Below the pieces are notes generated by a model. That model saw only the letters and a program-made list of their open reading frames with translations. It ran no database searches and was not told where the DNA came from. The position numbers and the translations under genes are program-made. A stretch of 64,000 nucleotides of DNA from Loktanella sp. (lineage in GTDB: Bacteria; Pseudomonadota; Alphaproteobacteria; Rhodobacterales; Rhodobacteraceae), in contig JAFPBO010000018.1 in the NCBI GenBank assembly GCA_017390475.1, positions 286,874 to 350,873 of the forward strand. The letters run 5' to 3'. This document shows positions 52,199 through 61,676 of this stretch, in pieces. Position 1 is the first letter of the stretch. Every line of letters begins with the position of its first letter.

Positions 52199-52226
52199 CG
52201 TAAGGTGGATCAAGATTCACCCTACC
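52199..52226. repeat. REP-like palindrome beside rpmD
   Basis: CGTAAGGTGGATC-AA-GATTCACCCTACC: an imperfect palindrome flanked by GTAAG/CCTAC, of the same kind as the other copies in the ribosomal gaps. Confidence 0.5.
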
Positions 52227-52231
52227 AAAGC

Positions 52232-52420
52232 TTACCCGCGCTCTTCGATGATCTCAACGAGGTGGGGGATGCTGTTAACCATGCCGCGCACGGAGGGTGT
52301 ATCTTCCAGCTCGCGGGTGCGGTTCATTTTGTTCAGGCCCAGACCGATCAGCGTTGCACGCTGTTTTTCGGGGCGACGGATCGGGGAACCGATCTGTTTC
52401 ACAACGATAGTTTTTGCCAT
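52232..52420 (-). CDS. rpmD: 50S ribosomal protein L30
   Basis: A 62-residue L30 ([16 protein letters not shown]...). It follows rpsE by 3 bp. It is the last gene of its transcript because a strong terminator separates it from rplO, which would normally come next. Confidence 0.97.
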   Translation of the reverse strand: MAKTIVVKQIGSPIRRPEKQRATLIGLGLNKMNRTRELEDTPSVRGMVNSIPHLVEIIEERG

Positions 52421-52423
52421 GGT

Positions 52424-53008
52424 TTAAGCCTCCTCGACGACTTGGGCGGATGCTTCAGGCGCGTCATCACGCTTGGGCAGGATGTCGGCGACTTTCTTGC
52501 CGCGACGCTGAGCCACATTGCGCGGTGACTGCTCTTTTTGCAGGCCGTCCATCGTGGCGCGGATCATGTTGTATGGGTTCTGCGAACCGATCGACTTGGA
52601 CACAACGTCCTGCACGCCCAGCATTTCGAACACGGCGCGCATTGGACCACCGGCGATGATCCCGGTACCGGCAGGGGCTGTACGCATCACGACCTTACCG
52701 GCGCCATGGCGACCTTCAATGTCGTGGTGCAGGGTGCGGCCGTCACGTAGGGCGACGCGGATCATCTGGCGTTTCGCCTGTTCAGTCGCCTTGCGGATCG
52801 CCTCGGGGACTTCTTTGGCCTTGCCTTTGCCGAAACCGACGCGGCCTTTTTGGTCACCAACAACGACAAGCGCGGCAAAGCCGAAACGCTTACCACCTTT
52901 GACGGTCTTGGACACGCGGTTGATCGCGACCAGACGGTCGGCAAACTCGGGTGTTTGTTCTTCACGGTTGCGGCGGTTGCCGCCACGGTTGTTATCACGT
53001 TCTGCCAT
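52424..53008 (-). CDS. rpsE: 30S ribosomal protein S5
   Basis: A 194-residue S5 with the double-stranded-RNA-like N-terminal domain (about 20-85; [23 protein letters not shown]) and the C-terminal domain with [20 protein letters not shown]. It is longer than the 167 residues of E. coli S5 because of a charged N-terminus and an acidic C-terminal tail. Confidence 0.98.
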   Translation of the reverse strand: MAERDNNRGGNRRNREEQTPEFADRLVAINRVSKTVKGGKRFGFAALVVVGDQKGRVGFGKGKAKEVPEAIRKATEQAKRQMIRVALRDGRTLHHDIEGRHGAGKVVMRTAPAGTGIIAGGPMRAVFEMLGVQDVVSKSIGSQNPYNMIRATMDGLQKEQSPRNVAQRRGKKVADILPKRDDAPEASAQVVEEA

Positions 53009-53073
53009 AGGTGGCGTCCTTGTCTTGTTGCCCGAGGGCGTTGTCCAATCGCGGTCGAAGCCGGATCATCGAG

Positions 53074-53118
53074 ACCGGGGATAACCCCGGCCTACCGTAG
53101 GGCGGGGTTCACCCCGCC
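53074..53118. repeat. pair of REP-like palindromes in the rplR-rpsE gap
   Basis: Two palindromes lie back to back: CCGGGG-ATAA-CCCCGG with CCTAC after it (53076-53095), and CGTAGGGCGGGG-TTCA-CCCCGCC (53096-53118). They meet head to head at CCTAC/CGTAGG, like a small BIME-type unit. Confidence 0.6.
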
Positions 53119-53126
53119 ACACGTTC

Positions 53127-53492
53127 TTAGATCTTCAACCCACCTTCGCGGGCTGCATCGGCAAGGGCCTTGATCTTGCCGTGGTACAGAAAACCACCAC
53201 GGTCGAAATAGGCCTGCTCGATCCCGGCTTTCTTGGCGCGTTCTGCGATTGCAGCACCCACCTTCGTAGCGGCCTCGATGTTGTTCTTGCCGACAACGCC
53301 CAGATCTTTTTCGAGCGATGATGCCGACGCAAGCGTCACACCATTCACATCGTCGATCAGCTGGACGCTGATGTTTTTGTTGCTGCGGTGAACCGAAAGA
53401 CGCGCACGTCCCTGGTTGGCAGTGATGCCCCGCAATTTGTTCCGAACGCGCATACGGCGTTTCAGAAACAGTGCTCTTTTGCTGTTTGCCAT
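53127..53492 (-). CDS. rplR: 50S ribosomal protein L18
   Basis: A 121-residue L18 that binds 5S rRNA in the central protuberance. [20 protein letters not shown] and the C-terminal [25 protein letters not shown] are conserved. It lies 11 bp after rplF. Confidence 0.98.
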   Translation of the reverse strand: MANSKRALFLKRRMRVRNKLRGITANQGRARLSVHRSNKNISVQLIDDVNGVTLASASSLEKDLGVVGKNNIEAATKVGAAIAERAKKAGIEQAYFDRGGFLYHGKIKALADAAREGGLKI

Positions 53493-53503
53493 CTGTGCGT
53501 CCT

Positions 53504-54037
53504 TTACTTCTTCTTGCCTTCTTTGCGGAAGATGAATTCGCCTTTGTACTTAATGCCCTTGCCTTTATAAGGCTCGGGCTTGCGCCATTCGCGGATATTC
53601 GCCGCGACCTGACCCACAAGCTGCTGGTCGATCCCTTCCACAGTGATTTCGGTCTGCTTGGGGGCAGTCACGGTGACGCCCTCCGGCACTTCGAAATTCA
53701 CATCATGACTGTAGCCCAATGCCAGTTTCAGGGTGTTACCCTGCATCGTGGCGCGATAGCCCACACCGCTGATCTCAAGCTCTTTCTTGAAACCAGTGGT
53801 CACGCCGGTCACCAGGTTTTCCACCTGGCTGCGCGACATGCCCCACTGCTGACGCGCCCGCTTGGACGTGCCGCGTGGTTTGACGGTGACGATATTGCCA
53901 TCAACGGTGATGGTGACATCGTCAGTCGCCTTGAAGGAGCGGGTCCCTTTCGGGCCTTTGACTTCTACGGTTTGACCAGACACCGACGCAGTGACGCCAG
54001 AGGGTAGCTCAACCGGTTTTTTACCAATACGAGACAT
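53504..54037 (-). CDS. rplF: 50S ribosomal protein L6
   Basis: A 177-residue L6 near the factor-binding site, with the two-domain layout, start [17 protein letters not shown] and C-terminal [22 protein letters not shown]. Confidence 0.98.
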   Translation of the reverse strand: MSRIGKKPVELPSGVTASVSGQTVEVKGPKGTRSFKATDDVTITVDGNIVTVKPRGTSKRARQQWGMSRSQVENLVTGVTTGFKKELEISGVGYRATMQGNTLKLALGYSHDVNFEVPEGVTVTAPKQTEITVEGIDQQLVGQVAANIREWRKPEPYKGKGIKYKGEFIFRKEGKKK

Positions 54038-54046
54038 GTTTTCCCC

Positions 54047-54439
54047 TTAGAACACTGTGCAGAGCACTTCGCCGCCAATTTTGGCCGCCCGTGCATTTGC
54101 GTCCGTCATCACACCTTTGGAGGTGGAGACAATCGACACGCCCAGGCCCTGACGGACGGAAGGCAGGTCATTGGCACCCAGGTAAACACGACGACCGGGT
54201 TTAGAGACCCGCTTCACTTCGCGAATGACTGGAGTGCCTTCGTAATATTTCAGCTCGACATTGAATGCAGGGTGGCCATCTTTGCCATCCTTCTTGTCGT
54301 AACCGCGGATGTAGCCTTCTGCGACCAGCACATCCAACACCCAAGCGCGCAGTTTCGACGCCGGTGTTTCCACCGAAGCCTTGCCGCGCATCTGGCCGTT
54401 GCGGATGCGTGTCAGCATATCACCGATAGGATCGTTCAT
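54047..54439 (-). CDS. rpsH: 30S ribosomal protein S8
   Basis: A 130-residue S8, a primary 16S rRNA binder and, in E. coli, the translational repressor of the spc operon. Start [16 protein letters not shown] and conserved [16 protein letters not shown] are visible. Confidence 0.98.
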   Translation of the reverse strand: MNDPIGDMLTRIRNGQMRGKASVETPASKLRAWVLDVLVAEGYIRGYDKKDGKDGHPAFNVELKYYEGTPVIREVKRVSKPGRRVYLGANDLPSVRQGLGVSIVSTSKGVMTDANARAAKIGGEVLCTVF

Positions 54440-54451
54440 ATCAAATTCTCC

Positions 54452-54757
54452 TTACCAGCTCGACTTGACCATGCCGGGGATTTCGCCATTGGAACCAAGG
54501 TTCCGCAGCGCGATCCGGCTGATCTTGAGTTTGCGGTAATAGGCGTGTGGACGCCCGGTGAGCTGGCAACGGTTGTGCAGACGCACAGCCGAGGAATTGC
54601 GCGGCAGTTTTGCAAGCTGCAAAGTCGCCTTGAACCGCTCTTCCACGGGCTTGGACTGGTCGTTGATGATGGATTTCAACGCCGCACGCTTTTCAGCATA
54701 TTGCGCCACCAGCTTTTCGCGCTTCTTTTCGCGCTCGATCATGGATTTCTTAGCCAT
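54452..54757 (-). CDS. rpsN: 30S ribosomal protein S14 (zinc-free form)
   Basis: A 101-residue S14 of the small-subunit head. It has the long form without the CxxC zinc motif, ending [18 protein letters not shown]. Confidence 0.98.
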   Translation of the reverse strand: MAKKSMIEREKKREKLVAQYAEKRAALKSIINDQSKPVEERFKATLQLAKLPRNSSAVRLHNRCQLTGRPHAYYRKLKISRIALRNLGSNGEIPGMVKSSW

Positions 54758-54777
54758 TTGTCAAATCTCCCTAACGC

Positions 54778-55341
54778 TTAGCTGTTGAATGGCATGTTGA
54801 AGAGCTTCAACAATGCCTTTGCTTCAGCGTCGGTTTGCGCTGTGGTGCAGATAACGATGTCCATTCCCCACATCTCATCGATCTTGTCGAAGTTGATTTC
54901 GGGAAACACGATATGTTCTTTCAGGCCGGTGGCATAATTGCCGCGACCATCAAAGGACTTACCAGAAACACCACGAAAGTCGCGGATACGGGGCATGGCA
55001 ACCGTGATCAGACGATCAAGGAATTCATACATCCGGTCGCCGCGCAGGGTGACTTTGGCACCCAGCGGCATGTCTTCACGGACCCGGAAACCCGCGATGG
55101 ATTTCTTAGCAACCGTGGTCAATGCTTTCTGACCGGCGATGGTGGTCAGATCTTCCTGTGCGGATTTGGCTTTCTTGCTGTCACGGACAGCTTCTGCGCC
55201 ACAACCGATGTTCAGGACGATCTTGTCCAGACGCGGGATCTGCATTTCATTTTTATAGCCGAATTCTTCCTTCATCGCAGCGCGAATGCGGGAAACATAA
55301 TCAGCCTTCAGGCGGGGGGTGTAGTTTGCAGCGTCAAGCAT
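54778..55341 (-). CDS. rplE: 50S ribosomal protein L5
   Basis: A 187-residue L5 that binds 5S rRNA and contacts the P-site tRNA. It has the conserved [18 protein letters not shown] and [17 protein letters not shown]. The ATG overlaps the rplX stop by one base (TGATG). Confidence 0.98.
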   Translation of the reverse strand: MLDAANYTPRLKADYVSRIRAAMKEEFGYKNEMQIPRLDKIVLNIGCGAEAVRDSKKAKSAQEDLTTIAGQKALTTVAKKSIAGFRVREDMPLGAKVTLRGDRMYEFLDRLITVAMPRIRDFRGVSGKSFDGRGNYATGLKEHIVFPEINFDKIDEMWGMDIVICTTAQTDAEAKALLKLFNMPFNS

Positions 55342-55646
55342 CAGATCACATCCCCTGTTGTCTTGGCGAAACGCACTTTGTTTTCGCCTTCGATGCGGAA
55401 ACCAACGCGGGTCGGTTTGCCGTTTTTGTCAACGATCGCCAGGTTCGACAGCTGGATCGGCATCGCTTTTGGCGTACGACCACCTTGGCTGGTCTGGGAT
55501 TGCTTCTGGTGACGGATCGCCATGTTGATACCTTCAACAACGGCTTTGCCAGACTTGGGGTCAACAGCAGAAATCGTGCCCTTCATCCCTTTGTCTTTGC
55601 CGGCAAGAACGATCACGTCGTCGCCTTTACGGAGTTTCGCAGCCAT
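55341..55646 (-). CDS. rplX: 50S ribosomal protein L24
   Basis: A 101-residue L24, an assembly initiator protein, with the KOW motif [19 protein letters not shown] at residues 6-24. It lies 2 bp after rplN. Confidence 0.98.
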   Translation of the reverse strand: MAAKLRKGDDVIVLAGKDKGMKGTISAVDPKSGKAVVEGINMAIRHQKQSQTSQGGRTPKAMPIQLSNLAIVDKNGKPTRVGFRIEGENKVRFAKTTGDVI

Positions 55647-55648
55647 GG

Positions 55649-56017
55649 TTACAGCACCTCCGGAGCGAGTGAGATGATTTTCATAAAGTTCTTTGCGCGC
55701 AGCTCGCGAACAACTGGCCCAAAGATACGGGTGCCGATAGGCTCGTTGTTGTTGTTGAGGATGACAGCAGCATTGCCGTCAAAGCGGATGGCGGTGCCAT
55801 CTTCGCGGAACACTTCTTTGGCGGTGCGCACGACGACGGCCTTGCGGACGTCACCTTTCTTTACGCGACCGCGAGGAATGGCTTCCTTCACCGATACGAC
55901 AATAATGTCACCGACACTTGCGTAACGGCGGTGGGAACCACCCAGAACCTTGATGCACTGAACACGGCGAGCGCCGCTGTTGTCAGCTACATCCAGATTG
56001 GTCTGCATCTGGATCAT
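55649..56017 (-). CDS. rplN: 50S ribosomal protein L14
   Basis: A 122-residue L14 at the subunit interface; start [19 protein letters not shown] and C-terminal [13 protein letters not shown] are typical. A 79-bp gap separates it from rpsQ, and nothing else is seen in it. Confidence 0.98.
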   Translation of the reverse strand: MIQMQTNLDVADNSGARRVQCIKVLGGSHRRYASVGDIIVVSVKEAIPRGRVKKGDVRKAVVVRTAKEVFREDGTAIRFDGNAAVILNNNNEPIGTRIFGPVVRELRAKNFMKIISLAPEVL

Positions 56018-56096
56018 TTGGTTTCCTTCCGACCTTTGGGGAATTTCCGATTTCCGACCGGAGCCCCAGGGTTTCGTTGAACCGAAAAGTTACTGC

Positions 56097-56327
56097 TTAA
56101 GAAGCAATAACCTCCCAGCGTTTGGTTTTCGATTTTGGCGCACATTCCTGGATGCGGACGGAATCGCCCACGTTGAATGTGTTGTTCTCGTCGTGGGCCC
56201 GGTATTTCTTGGACTTACGGACGGTTTTTTGCAGCAAAGGGTGCTTGAAGCGGCGTTCGACCGAAACAGTCACGGTCTGGGCGTTCTGGTTGCTTGTGAC
56301 AACACCTTGAAGGATACGCTTAGGCAT
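56097..56327 (-). CDS. rpsQ: 30S ribosomal protein S17
   Basis: A 76-residue S17, a primary 16S rRNA binder: [19 protein letters not shown] and [16 protein letters not shown] are conserved. It follows rpmC by 4 bp. Confidence 0.98.
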   Translation of the reverse strand: MPKRILQGVVTSNQNAQTVTVSVERRFKHPLLQKTVRKSKKYRAHDENNTFNVGDSVRIQECAPKSKTKRWEVIAS

Positions 56328-56331
56328 TCTC

Positions 56332-56538
56332 TTAAGCCTCCGAAGCTGCCGCAGCAGCCTTTTCGTTCAGAATTGTTTTGACGCGTGCAGCATTGCGGCG
56401 CGCAGCGCGGAAACCGGCAGTGTTTTCCAGCTGACCAGTTGCCTGCTGAAAGCGCAGGTTGAACGATTCTTTTTTCAGTTTCACCAGCTCTTCACGGAGC
56501 TGATCGGGCGTTTTGGCCCGCAGTTCATTGGCATCCAT
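56332..56538 (-). CDS. rpmC: 50S ribosomal protein L29
   Basis: A 68-residue helical L29 near the exit tunnel. The ATG at 56538 ([14 protein letters not shown]) follows AAGGA by 7 bases; the frame is open further upstream but only over untranslated leader. It is the first gene of a separate transcript because L16 (rplP), which normally precedes it directly, lies 1.2 kb away across plus-strand genes. Confidence 0.96.
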   Translation of the reverse strand: MDANELRAKTPDQLREELVKLKKESFNLRFQQATGQLENTAGFRAARRNAARVKTILNEKAAAAASEA

Positions 56539-56618
56539 GCCATTTTCCTTTTTCAACATCATCGGCAGGCCGCGCAAAGCGTTACCCGATTCCCGATGGA
56601 GTGGGGGTAGAAGTGCGC

Positions 56619-56647
56619 CGTTTAGACCTCTATCCCCAATAAAGCAA
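56619..56647 (-). promoter_or_regulatory. probable promoter of rpmC-to-rpmD
   Basis: On the minus strand TTGCTT (56647-56642), 17 bases, TAAACG (56624-56619), about 80 bp upstream of rpmC. Spacing equals that of the other ribosomal promoters here. Confidence 0.6.
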
Positions 56648-56735
56648 CCCCTTGCGGGACATTGATCTGCATGATCCGTGGGGTCGCGGTGAACCGAGAC
56701 TATACCGCCGCACATAAAGTGGATATGACAGCATT

Positions 56736-57356
56736 ATGACCGATATAAAATCACTTTTCGCCACCCAATTGTATCACGCCCCCCTGTCCGCGCATGGCGC
56801 GATTGATCCGGCAGAGCTGGAAAACTCCTGCCTAGTCATCGCCGATGATGACGAAGCCGGTCAGCAATGGTGCGAAGAACAGGGTTATCCCGGCTACACC
56901 TCTTATGCATCACTGACCGACCTGCCATGGCGGTTCCCGATTTTCAAGGATCTGGTCAAGGTGCTGGACAAACACGTCGCCGGTTTCGCCAAGGATCTGG
57001 AATTCGATCTGGGCGACAAGGCGCTGAAACTCGAAGATATCTGGATCAACATCCTGCCCCCCGGCGGGATCCATACTGGCCATATCCATCCTCATTCCGT
57101 CATCAGCGGCACAACCTATGTCGCGATGCCCGAAGGTGCGAGTGCGATCAAGTTCGAAGACCCACGTTTGCCGATGATGATGGCCGCCCCACCCCGCCTG
57201 AAGTCTGCACGCGAGGCATTGCGCCAGTTCATCTATGTCGCCCCCGCTGTGGGGGACGTGCTGTTATGGGAAAGCTGGCTGCGCCACGAAGTCCCGATGA
57301 ACATGGCCGAAGAAGAAGAGCGGATCAGCGTCAGCTTCAACTATAGCTGGGGTTGA
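56736..57356 (+). CDS. TIGR02466-type putative 2OG-Fe(II) oxygenase
   Basis: A 206-residue cytoplasmic protein resembling a family annotated as putative 2OG-Fe(II) oxygenase. The likely metal site is in GIHTGHIHPHSVISGTTYV (H116, H118 or H120) with the distal histidine H184 (WLRHEVPMN) and arginine R196 (ERISVSF) for 2-oxoglutarate. A canonical HxD is not obvious, so activity is not proven. It is divergent from rpmC and lies in a gap of the ribosomal cluster, one small gene away from rplP (L16). The substrate is unknown. Confidence 0.75.
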   Translation: MTDIKSLFATQLYHAPLSAHGAIDPAELENSCLVIADDDEAGQQWCEEQGYPGYTSYASLTDLPWRFPIFKDLVKVLDKHVAGFAKDLEFDLGDKALKLEDIWINILPPGGIHTGHIHPHSVISGTTYVAMPEGASAIKFEDPRLPMMMAAPPRLKSAREALRQFIYVAPAVGDVLLWESWLRHEVPMNMAEEEERISVSFNYSWG

Positions 57357-57442
57357 CGTAGTATTGTTTCGCGTTTGGCGCTGTTGAGCCACATTATCAA
57401 CGCAAACGGTCCTTAGCGACGCCCGAAAACGGAGATGTGACA

Positions 57443-57649
57443 ATGCCGAAACCGATCCCCCGTACCGAAGCCGACCGCGCCGCCCGGGCCTTTTATGGTC
57501 AGCAAGACAGAGATTTTGCTGACCAGATCGCGCAGATTTGTGGCGATGATCCCCGCCTGATCCAGGCATTTCAACAGACGCGGGACCGGTTTCTGGAAAC
57601 AGAATCCACAGTCAAAGCCAGTGACATGCCCGCACGCAGATTGTGCTGA
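57443..57649 (+). CDS. small protein of unknown function (68 aa)
   Basis: A 68-residue, mostly helical, charged open frame (MPKPIPRTEADRAARAFYGQQD...) with GGAG 9 bases before the ATG. It has no membrane segment and no recognised domain. It follows the oxygenase-like gene by 86 bp and is followed by a strong terminator. The codon pattern is compatible with a real gene, but this is not proven. Confidence 0.55.
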   Translation: MPKPIPRTEADRAARAFYGQQDRDFADQIAQICGDDPRLIQAFQQTRDRFLETESTVKASDMPARRLC

Positions 57650-57687
57650 TCACCAGGCGCGGCTGATCGATCCGATGACACAAAACA

Positions 57688-57717
57688 AAACCCCCGCCAG
57701 TTTCCTGACGGGGGTTT
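57688..57717. terminator. bidirectional terminator between the small gene and rplP
   Basis: AAACCCCCGCCAG-TTTC-CTGACGGGGGTTT, 13-bp arms with one mismatch. On the minus strand it is followed by TTGTTTTG and ends the rplB-rplP transcript; on the plus strand it ends the small gene. Confidence 0.9.
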
Positions 57718-57729
57718 AATCTTGTGGCA

Positions 57730-57764
57730 AACCCCGGCCTAGCCGGGGTTAACCCCGACTTACC
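57730..57764. repeat. REP-like palindrome at the rplP 3' end
   Basis: AACCCCGGC-CTA-GCCGGGGTT followed by AACCCCGACTTACC. The copy reaches into the last codons of rplP on the minus strand. Confidence 0.5.
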
Positions 57765-58173
57765 AGTCTTCGCGCACCACGGTGCGTGTCTTGATCGGCA
57801 GTTTCATCGCAGCAAGGCGCAGGGCCTCGCGCGCGACTTCTTCGCTGACGCCGTCGATTTCGAACATCACGCGGCCGGGTTTGACCTTGCATGCCCAGAA
57901 ATCGATCGAGCCTTTACCTTTACCCATACGTACTTCGATGGGCTTGGAGGTCACAGGCAGATCCGGGAAAATCCGGATCCAGACCCGGCCCTGACGCTTC
58001 ATGTGACGCGTCATTGCACGACGCGCGGCTTCGATCTGGCGTGCGGTGATCCGCTCTGGCTCGGTTGCCTTCAGGCCGTATGTGCCAAAGTTCAGGTCAG
58101 ACCCGCCCTTGGCTTCGCCCCGAATGCGGCCTTTGTGCAGCTTGCGGTGTTTCGTGCGCTTTGGTTGCAGCAT
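57760..58173 (-). CDS. rplP: 50S ribosomal protein L16
   Basis: A 137-residue L16 near the peptidyl transferase centre, start [20 protein letters not shown]82 in EVRMGKGKG corresponds to E. coli R81, which is hydroxylated by the oxygenase YcfD. It is the last gene of its transcript here, followed by a terminator. Confidence 0.98.
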   Translation of the reverse strand: MLQPKRTKHRKLHKGRIRGEAKGGSDLNFGTYGLKATEPERITARQIEAARRAMTRHMKRQGRVWIRIFPDLPVTSKPIEVRMGKGKGSIDFWACKVKPGRVMFEIDGVSEEVAREALRLAAMKLPIKTRTVVREDW

Positions 58174-58185
58174 CTTCTCTACTCC

Positions 58186-58902
58186 TTACCTGTCGCGACG
58201 CGGGCCGCCAGGACCGCGCGGAATAGCGCCTTCCTGAAGCTCGGCATGTTTACGGTCGTGGCCTTGCGGGTCATGCTCCATGATCTCACCTTTGTAGATG
58301 AAGACCTTGATGCCGATGATCCCATAAGGTGTCATGGCTTCGAACAGCGCATAGTCGATATCCGCACGCAGAGTATGCAGCGGCACGCGACCTTCACGGT
58401 ACCATTCGGTCCGCGCAATTTCAGCACCGCCCAGACGACCAGCAAGGTTGACCCGGATCCCCAAGGCGCCCATGCGCATCGCGTTCTGCACAGCACGTTT
58501 CATCGCACGACGGAAAGACACCCGGCGTTCCAGCTGCTGACCGATGGATTCAGCGACCAGCGCTGCGTCCAGTTCGGGCTTGCGGACTTCAACGATGTTG
58601 AGGTGCAGTTCCGATTTGGTCAGGTTGGCCAGTTTCTGACGCAGACCTTCGATGTCTGCACCTTTCTTGCCGATGATGACACCGGGACGTGCTGCGTGGA
58701 TCGTCACGCGGCACTTTTTGTGCGGACGTTCGATGATCACGCGGCTGATGCCAGCCTGCGCACATTCCTTGCGGATGAACGCCTTGATCTTCAGGTCTTC
58801 CAACAACAGGTCGCCATATTCGCGGGTATTTGCGAACCAGCGGCTGTCCCAGGTGCGGTTGACCTGAAGACGCATCCCGATTGGGTTGACTTTATTACCC
58901 AT
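58186..58902 (-). CDS. rpsC: 30S ribosomal protein S3
   Basis: A 238-residue S3 at the mRNA entry site, with a KH domain (about 40-110; [20 protein letters not shown]) and the C-terminal domain ([18 protein letters not shown]). The start overlaps the rplV stop by one base. Confidence 0.98.
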   Translation of the reverse strand: MGNKVNPIGMRLQVNRTWDSRWFANTREYGDLLLEDLKIKAFIRKECAQAGISRVIIERPHKKCRVTIHAARPGVIIGKKGADIEGLRQKLANLTKSELHLNIVEVRKPELDAALVAESIGQQLERRVSFRRAMKRAVQNAMRMGALGIRVNLAGRLGGAEIARTEWYREGRVPLHTLRADIDYALFEAMTPYGIIGIKVFIYKGEIMEHDPQGHDRKHAELQEGAIPRGPGGPRRDR

Positions 58903-59282
58903 TATGATTGCTCCTCAACTTGACGCACCTTGATGGTCAGTTCTGAAAACGGCTTCACGATCTTGCCGAAACGGCCACGCGCCCGGGGGCGGCCCCGCTT
59001 CATGATCAGGTTCTTGCCGACATAGGCCTCTGCCACGACCAGCGCGTCAACATCCAGGTTATGGTTGTTTTCGGCATTGGCGATGGCCGACTGAAGACAT
59101 TTCTTCACATCGTCCGAGATCCGCTTTTTGGAGAAAGTCAGGTCCTGCAGGGCCTTTTCGACTTTCTTGCCACGGATCAATGCAGCAACAAGGTTCAACT
59201 TTTGCGGGGAAGTACGCAGCATGCGCAGTTTTGCCATTGCTTCGTTATCAGCCACGCGGCGGGGATTCTTATCCTTGCTCAT
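58902..59282 (-). CDS. rplV: 50S ribosomal protein L22
   Basis: A 126-residue L22 whose loop reaches the exit tunnel; the C-terminal [21 protein letters not shown] is conserved. It lies 3 bp after rpsS. Confidence 0.98.
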   Translation of the reverse strand: MSKDKNPRRVADNEAMAKLRMLRTSPQKLNLVAALIRGKKVEKALQDLTFSKKRISDDVKKCLQSAIANAENNHNLDVDALVVAEAYVGKNLIMKRGRPRARGRFGKIVKPFSELTIKVRQVEEQS

Positions 59283-59285
59283 GGC

Positions 59286-59564
59286 TTATTTCCGCTTCGC
59301 TTTTTTGTCGGCGGCGTGACCGTAATAGGTCCGCGTTGGCGAATATTCACCAAACTTCTGACCGATCATGTCTTCCGTGACGTTGACAGGGATGTGCTTC
59401 TTGCCGTTGTAGACCGCAAAGGTCAGACCAACGAACTGAGGCAGGATTGTAGAGCGACGCGACCAGATCTTGATCACTTCGTTGCGGCCGCTTTCGCGCG
59501 TTGCTTCTGCCTTTTTCAAGACATAGGCATCGACGAACGGGCCTTTCCAGACGGAACGAGCCAT
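59286..59564 (-). CDS. rpsS: 30S ribosomal protein S19
   Basis: A 92-residue S19 of the small-subunit head: [20 protein letters not shown] and [24 protein letters not shown] are conserved. Confidence 0.98.
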   Translation of the reverse strand: MARSVWKGPFVDAYVLKKAEATRESGRNEVIKIWSRRSTILPQFVGLTFAVYNGKKHIPVNVTEDMIGQKFGEYSPTRTYYGHAADKKAKRK

Positions 59565-59566
59565 AA

Positions 59567-60409
59567 TTACCGACCCTTCTTCTTGGCATGACGCGAACGC
59601 ACGATAAGGCGCTGCGATGCTTTGTTCTTGTTACGGGTACGGGTACCTTTGGTATCCTTACCCCATGGGGTCACAGGCGTCCGCCCACCGGATGTCCGGC
59701 CTTCACCACCACCATGCGGGTGGTCGATCGGGTTCATCGCGACACCGCGCACAGATGGGCGAATGCCCTTGTGACGGTTGCGACCGGCTTTACCGATGTT
59801 CTGGTTGCTGTTGTCGGGGTTCGACACGGCACCAACGGTGGCCATGCATTCCTGACGGACCAGACGCAATTCACCCGACGACAGGCGGATCTGCGCATAG
59901 CCACCATCACGACCCACGAATTGGGCGTAGGTGCCGGCTGCACGGGCGATCTGGCCGCCTTTGCCTGCCTTGAGTTCGATGTTGTGAACGATTGTCCCGA
60001 TGGGCATGCCCGAGAAAGGCATCGCGTTGCCCGGCTTGATGTCAGCCTTGGCGGATGCGATGACCTTGTCACCGATAGCCAGACGCTGCGGCGCCAGGAT
60101 GTAGGTCTGGGTGCCGTCTTCGTACTGGATCAGCGCAATGAATGCTGTCCGGTTCGGATCGTATTCGATACGTGCGACAACAGCCTGCATATCCAGCTTG
60201 TTGCGCTTGAAATCGACGATACGGTAAAGACGCTTTGCGCCCCCACCAATGCGACGCATTGTGATCCGTCCGGTGTTGTTCCGTCCGCCCGATTTGGTCA
60301 GACCCTCTGTGAGGGCCTTGACAGGGCGACCTTTCCAAAGCTCCGAACGGTCGATCAGCACCAGCCCGCGCTGGCCCGGCGTCGTCGGTTTGTACGACTT
60401 GAGTGCCAT
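59567..60409 (-). CDS. rplB: 50S ribosomal protein L2
   Basis: A 280-residue L2 of the peptidyl transferase region, start [20 protein letters not shown] and conserved [19 protein letters not shown]. It is first in its own transcript, downstream of a consensus promoter, rather than directly after rplW. Confidence 0.98.
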   Translation of the reverse strand: MALKSYKPTTPGQRGLVLIDRSELWKGRPVKALTEGLTKSGGRNNTGRITMRRIGGGAKRLYRIVDFKRNKLDMQAVVARIEYDPNRTAFIALIQYEDGTQTYILAPQRLAIGDKVIASAKADIKPGNAMPFSGMPIGTIVHNIELKAGKGGQIARAAGTYAQFVGRDGGYAQIRLSSGELRLVRQECMATVGAVSNPDNSNQNIGKAGRNRHKGIRPSVRGVAMNPIDHPHGGGEGRTSGGRTPVTPWGKDTKGTRTRNKNKASQRLIVRSRHAKKKGR

Positions 60410-60492
60410 GTTAGCTTCTTCCGTTTGCTTGGCGTCCCGGTGTCATCCGGGACGATGGTTTACAGGGCCCCGAAGGTCCCCAAGTGAAGTTT

Positions 60493-60515
60493 GTCGGAGT
60501 GAACCCCGACCTGCG
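60493..60515. repeat. REP-like palindrome in the rplB leader
   Basis: GTCGGAGT-GA-ACCCCGAC followed by CTGCG: one mismatch in the stem, same shape as the other copies. It would be part of the rplB leader transcript. Confidence 0.5.
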
Positions 60516-60589
60516 ATTGCTTGGTCTGAACCGCGCATCCGCACAATACACAAGGCCCCGGAACGAATCCGAGGCCGGGCGATTGGTGG

Positions 60590-60618
60590 CGTATAGCGGG
60601 GAGGGGGTTGGGTGGCAA
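60590..60618 (-). promoter_or_regulatory. promoter of rplB-rpsS-rplV-rpsC-rplP
   Basis: On the minus strand TTGCCA (60618-60613), exactly 17 bases, TATACG (60595-60590). Identical boxes occur before rpsJ. Confidence 0.8.
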
Positions 60619-60711
60619 GGGGGTGTGGGTGCGCATTATTGCGCAACGCAACGATAGCGCATGCTTGGTGCGCAATGAATGCGTACCCTACATGATCACC
60701 CATAGAACAAA

Positions 60712-60739
60712 AAAGCCCCCGCGTTCCCGCGAGGGCTTT
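60712..60739 (-). terminator. intrinsic terminator after rplW
   Basis: On the minus strand AAGCCCTCGCG-GGAA-CGCGGGGGCTT, 11-bp arms with one mismatch, followed by TTTTG. It lies 24 bp after the rplW stop and separates it from rplB. Confidence 0.85.
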
Positions 60740-60762
60740 CTTTCTTCAACCTCACCCAAACC

Positions 60763-61059
60763 TTACAGCCCGGTAGAGATATCAATCGTGTTGCCTGCTT
60801 CCAGGGTCACATAGGCTTTCTTCACGTCCTTGCGGGTACCCAGGGCACCGCGGAAACGTTTGACTTTGCCTTTGGTGATCGACGTGTTCACGGCCTTGAC
60901 CTTCACACCAAACAGCGCCTCGACGGCTTGTTTGATCTGGGGTTTGTTGGCGTCGATCGCCACTTCGAAAACAACTGCATTGGCTTCGGACGCCATAGTT
61001 GCCTTTTCCGTGATGATCGGCTTGCGGATCACGTCGTAATGTTCGGCTTTCACGCTCAT
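60763..61059 (-). CDS. rplW: 50S ribosomal protein L23
   Basis: A 98-residue L23 at the tunnel exit, docking site for signal recognition particle and trigger factor. [20 protein letters not shown] is the expected start; the ATG at 61059 overlaps the rplD stop by 4 bp, so the longer open frame upstream is not used. Confidence 0.97.
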   Translation of the reverse strand: MSVKAEHYDVIRKPIITEKATMASEANAVVFEVAIDANKPQIKQAVEALFGVKVKAVNTSITKGKVKRFRGALGTRKDVKKAYVTLEAGNTIDISTGL

Positions 61060-61676
61060 GACAAACGAGCCTCCAGTGCTGCGACGCCTGCTTTGGTCAG
61101 GACGAGCGTGTCCGACTTCAGGATGTCGTAAACGTTGGCACCCATGGATGGGAGAACGTTCAGGGTTTCGATGTTGGCGGCCGCACGGGCGAAGTTTTCG
61201 TTCACTTCGGCCCCGTCGATGATCAGCGCACGCTTCCAACCCAAAGACCCGACCATTTTGGCCAGAACCGAGGTTTTCGCGTCCGTCACATCGATGCTGT
61301 CCACGATCACCAGCTCACCTGCCGCAACTTTCGCGGACAGAGCATGCTTGAGACCCAGCGCGCGGAACTTTTTGGTCAGCTCATGCGCGTGGCTACGTGG
61401 GGTTGGGCCCTTGTAGGTACCACCGTGACGGAAGATCGGCGCGCCTTTGGAACCGTGACGTGCGCCACCGGTGCCTTTTTGGCGATAGATCTTCTTGGTG
61501 GAATAGGACACTTCCGACCGGCCCAGCACGTCGTGTGTGCCTGCCATAGCCTTGTTGCGCTGCCAGCGGACAACGCGGTGCAGGATGTCCTTGCGAGGCT
61601 CCAGACCGAAGATCGCGTCGTTCAATTCGACGGAACCGGCCTTTGCGCCTTCCAGATTGATTGCATCAGCCTTCAT
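61056..61676 (-). CDS. rplD: 50S ribosomal protein L4
   Basis: A 206-residue L4; the conserved loop [22 protein letters not shown] reaches the exit tunnel. In E. coli L4 also represses the S10 operon through its leader. The start at 61676 ([10 protein letters not shown]) overlaps the rplC end by 11 bp. Confidence 0.97.
   Translation of the reverse strand: MKADAINLEGAKAGSVELNDAIFGLEPRKDILHRVVRWQRNKAMAGTHDVLGRSEVSYSTKKIYRQKGTGGARHGSKGAPIFRHGGTYKGPTPRSHAHELTKKFRALGLKHALSAKVAAGELVIVDSIDVTDAKTSVLAKMVGSLGWKRALIIDGAEVNENFARAAANIETLNVLPSMGANVYDILKSDTLVLTKAGVAALEARLS

Larger units (their letters stand above)
60410..60762 (-). other. 353-bp gap between rplW and rplB
   Basis: No protein gene is supported here. 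The gap holds, in transcription order, the terminator of rplW (60739-60712), a promoter (60618-60590), a leader with an 8-bp hairpin (GGCCTCGG/CCGGGGCC), a REP-like palindrome (60493-60515), and the rplB ribosome binding site (GGAAG). Confidence 0.7.
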
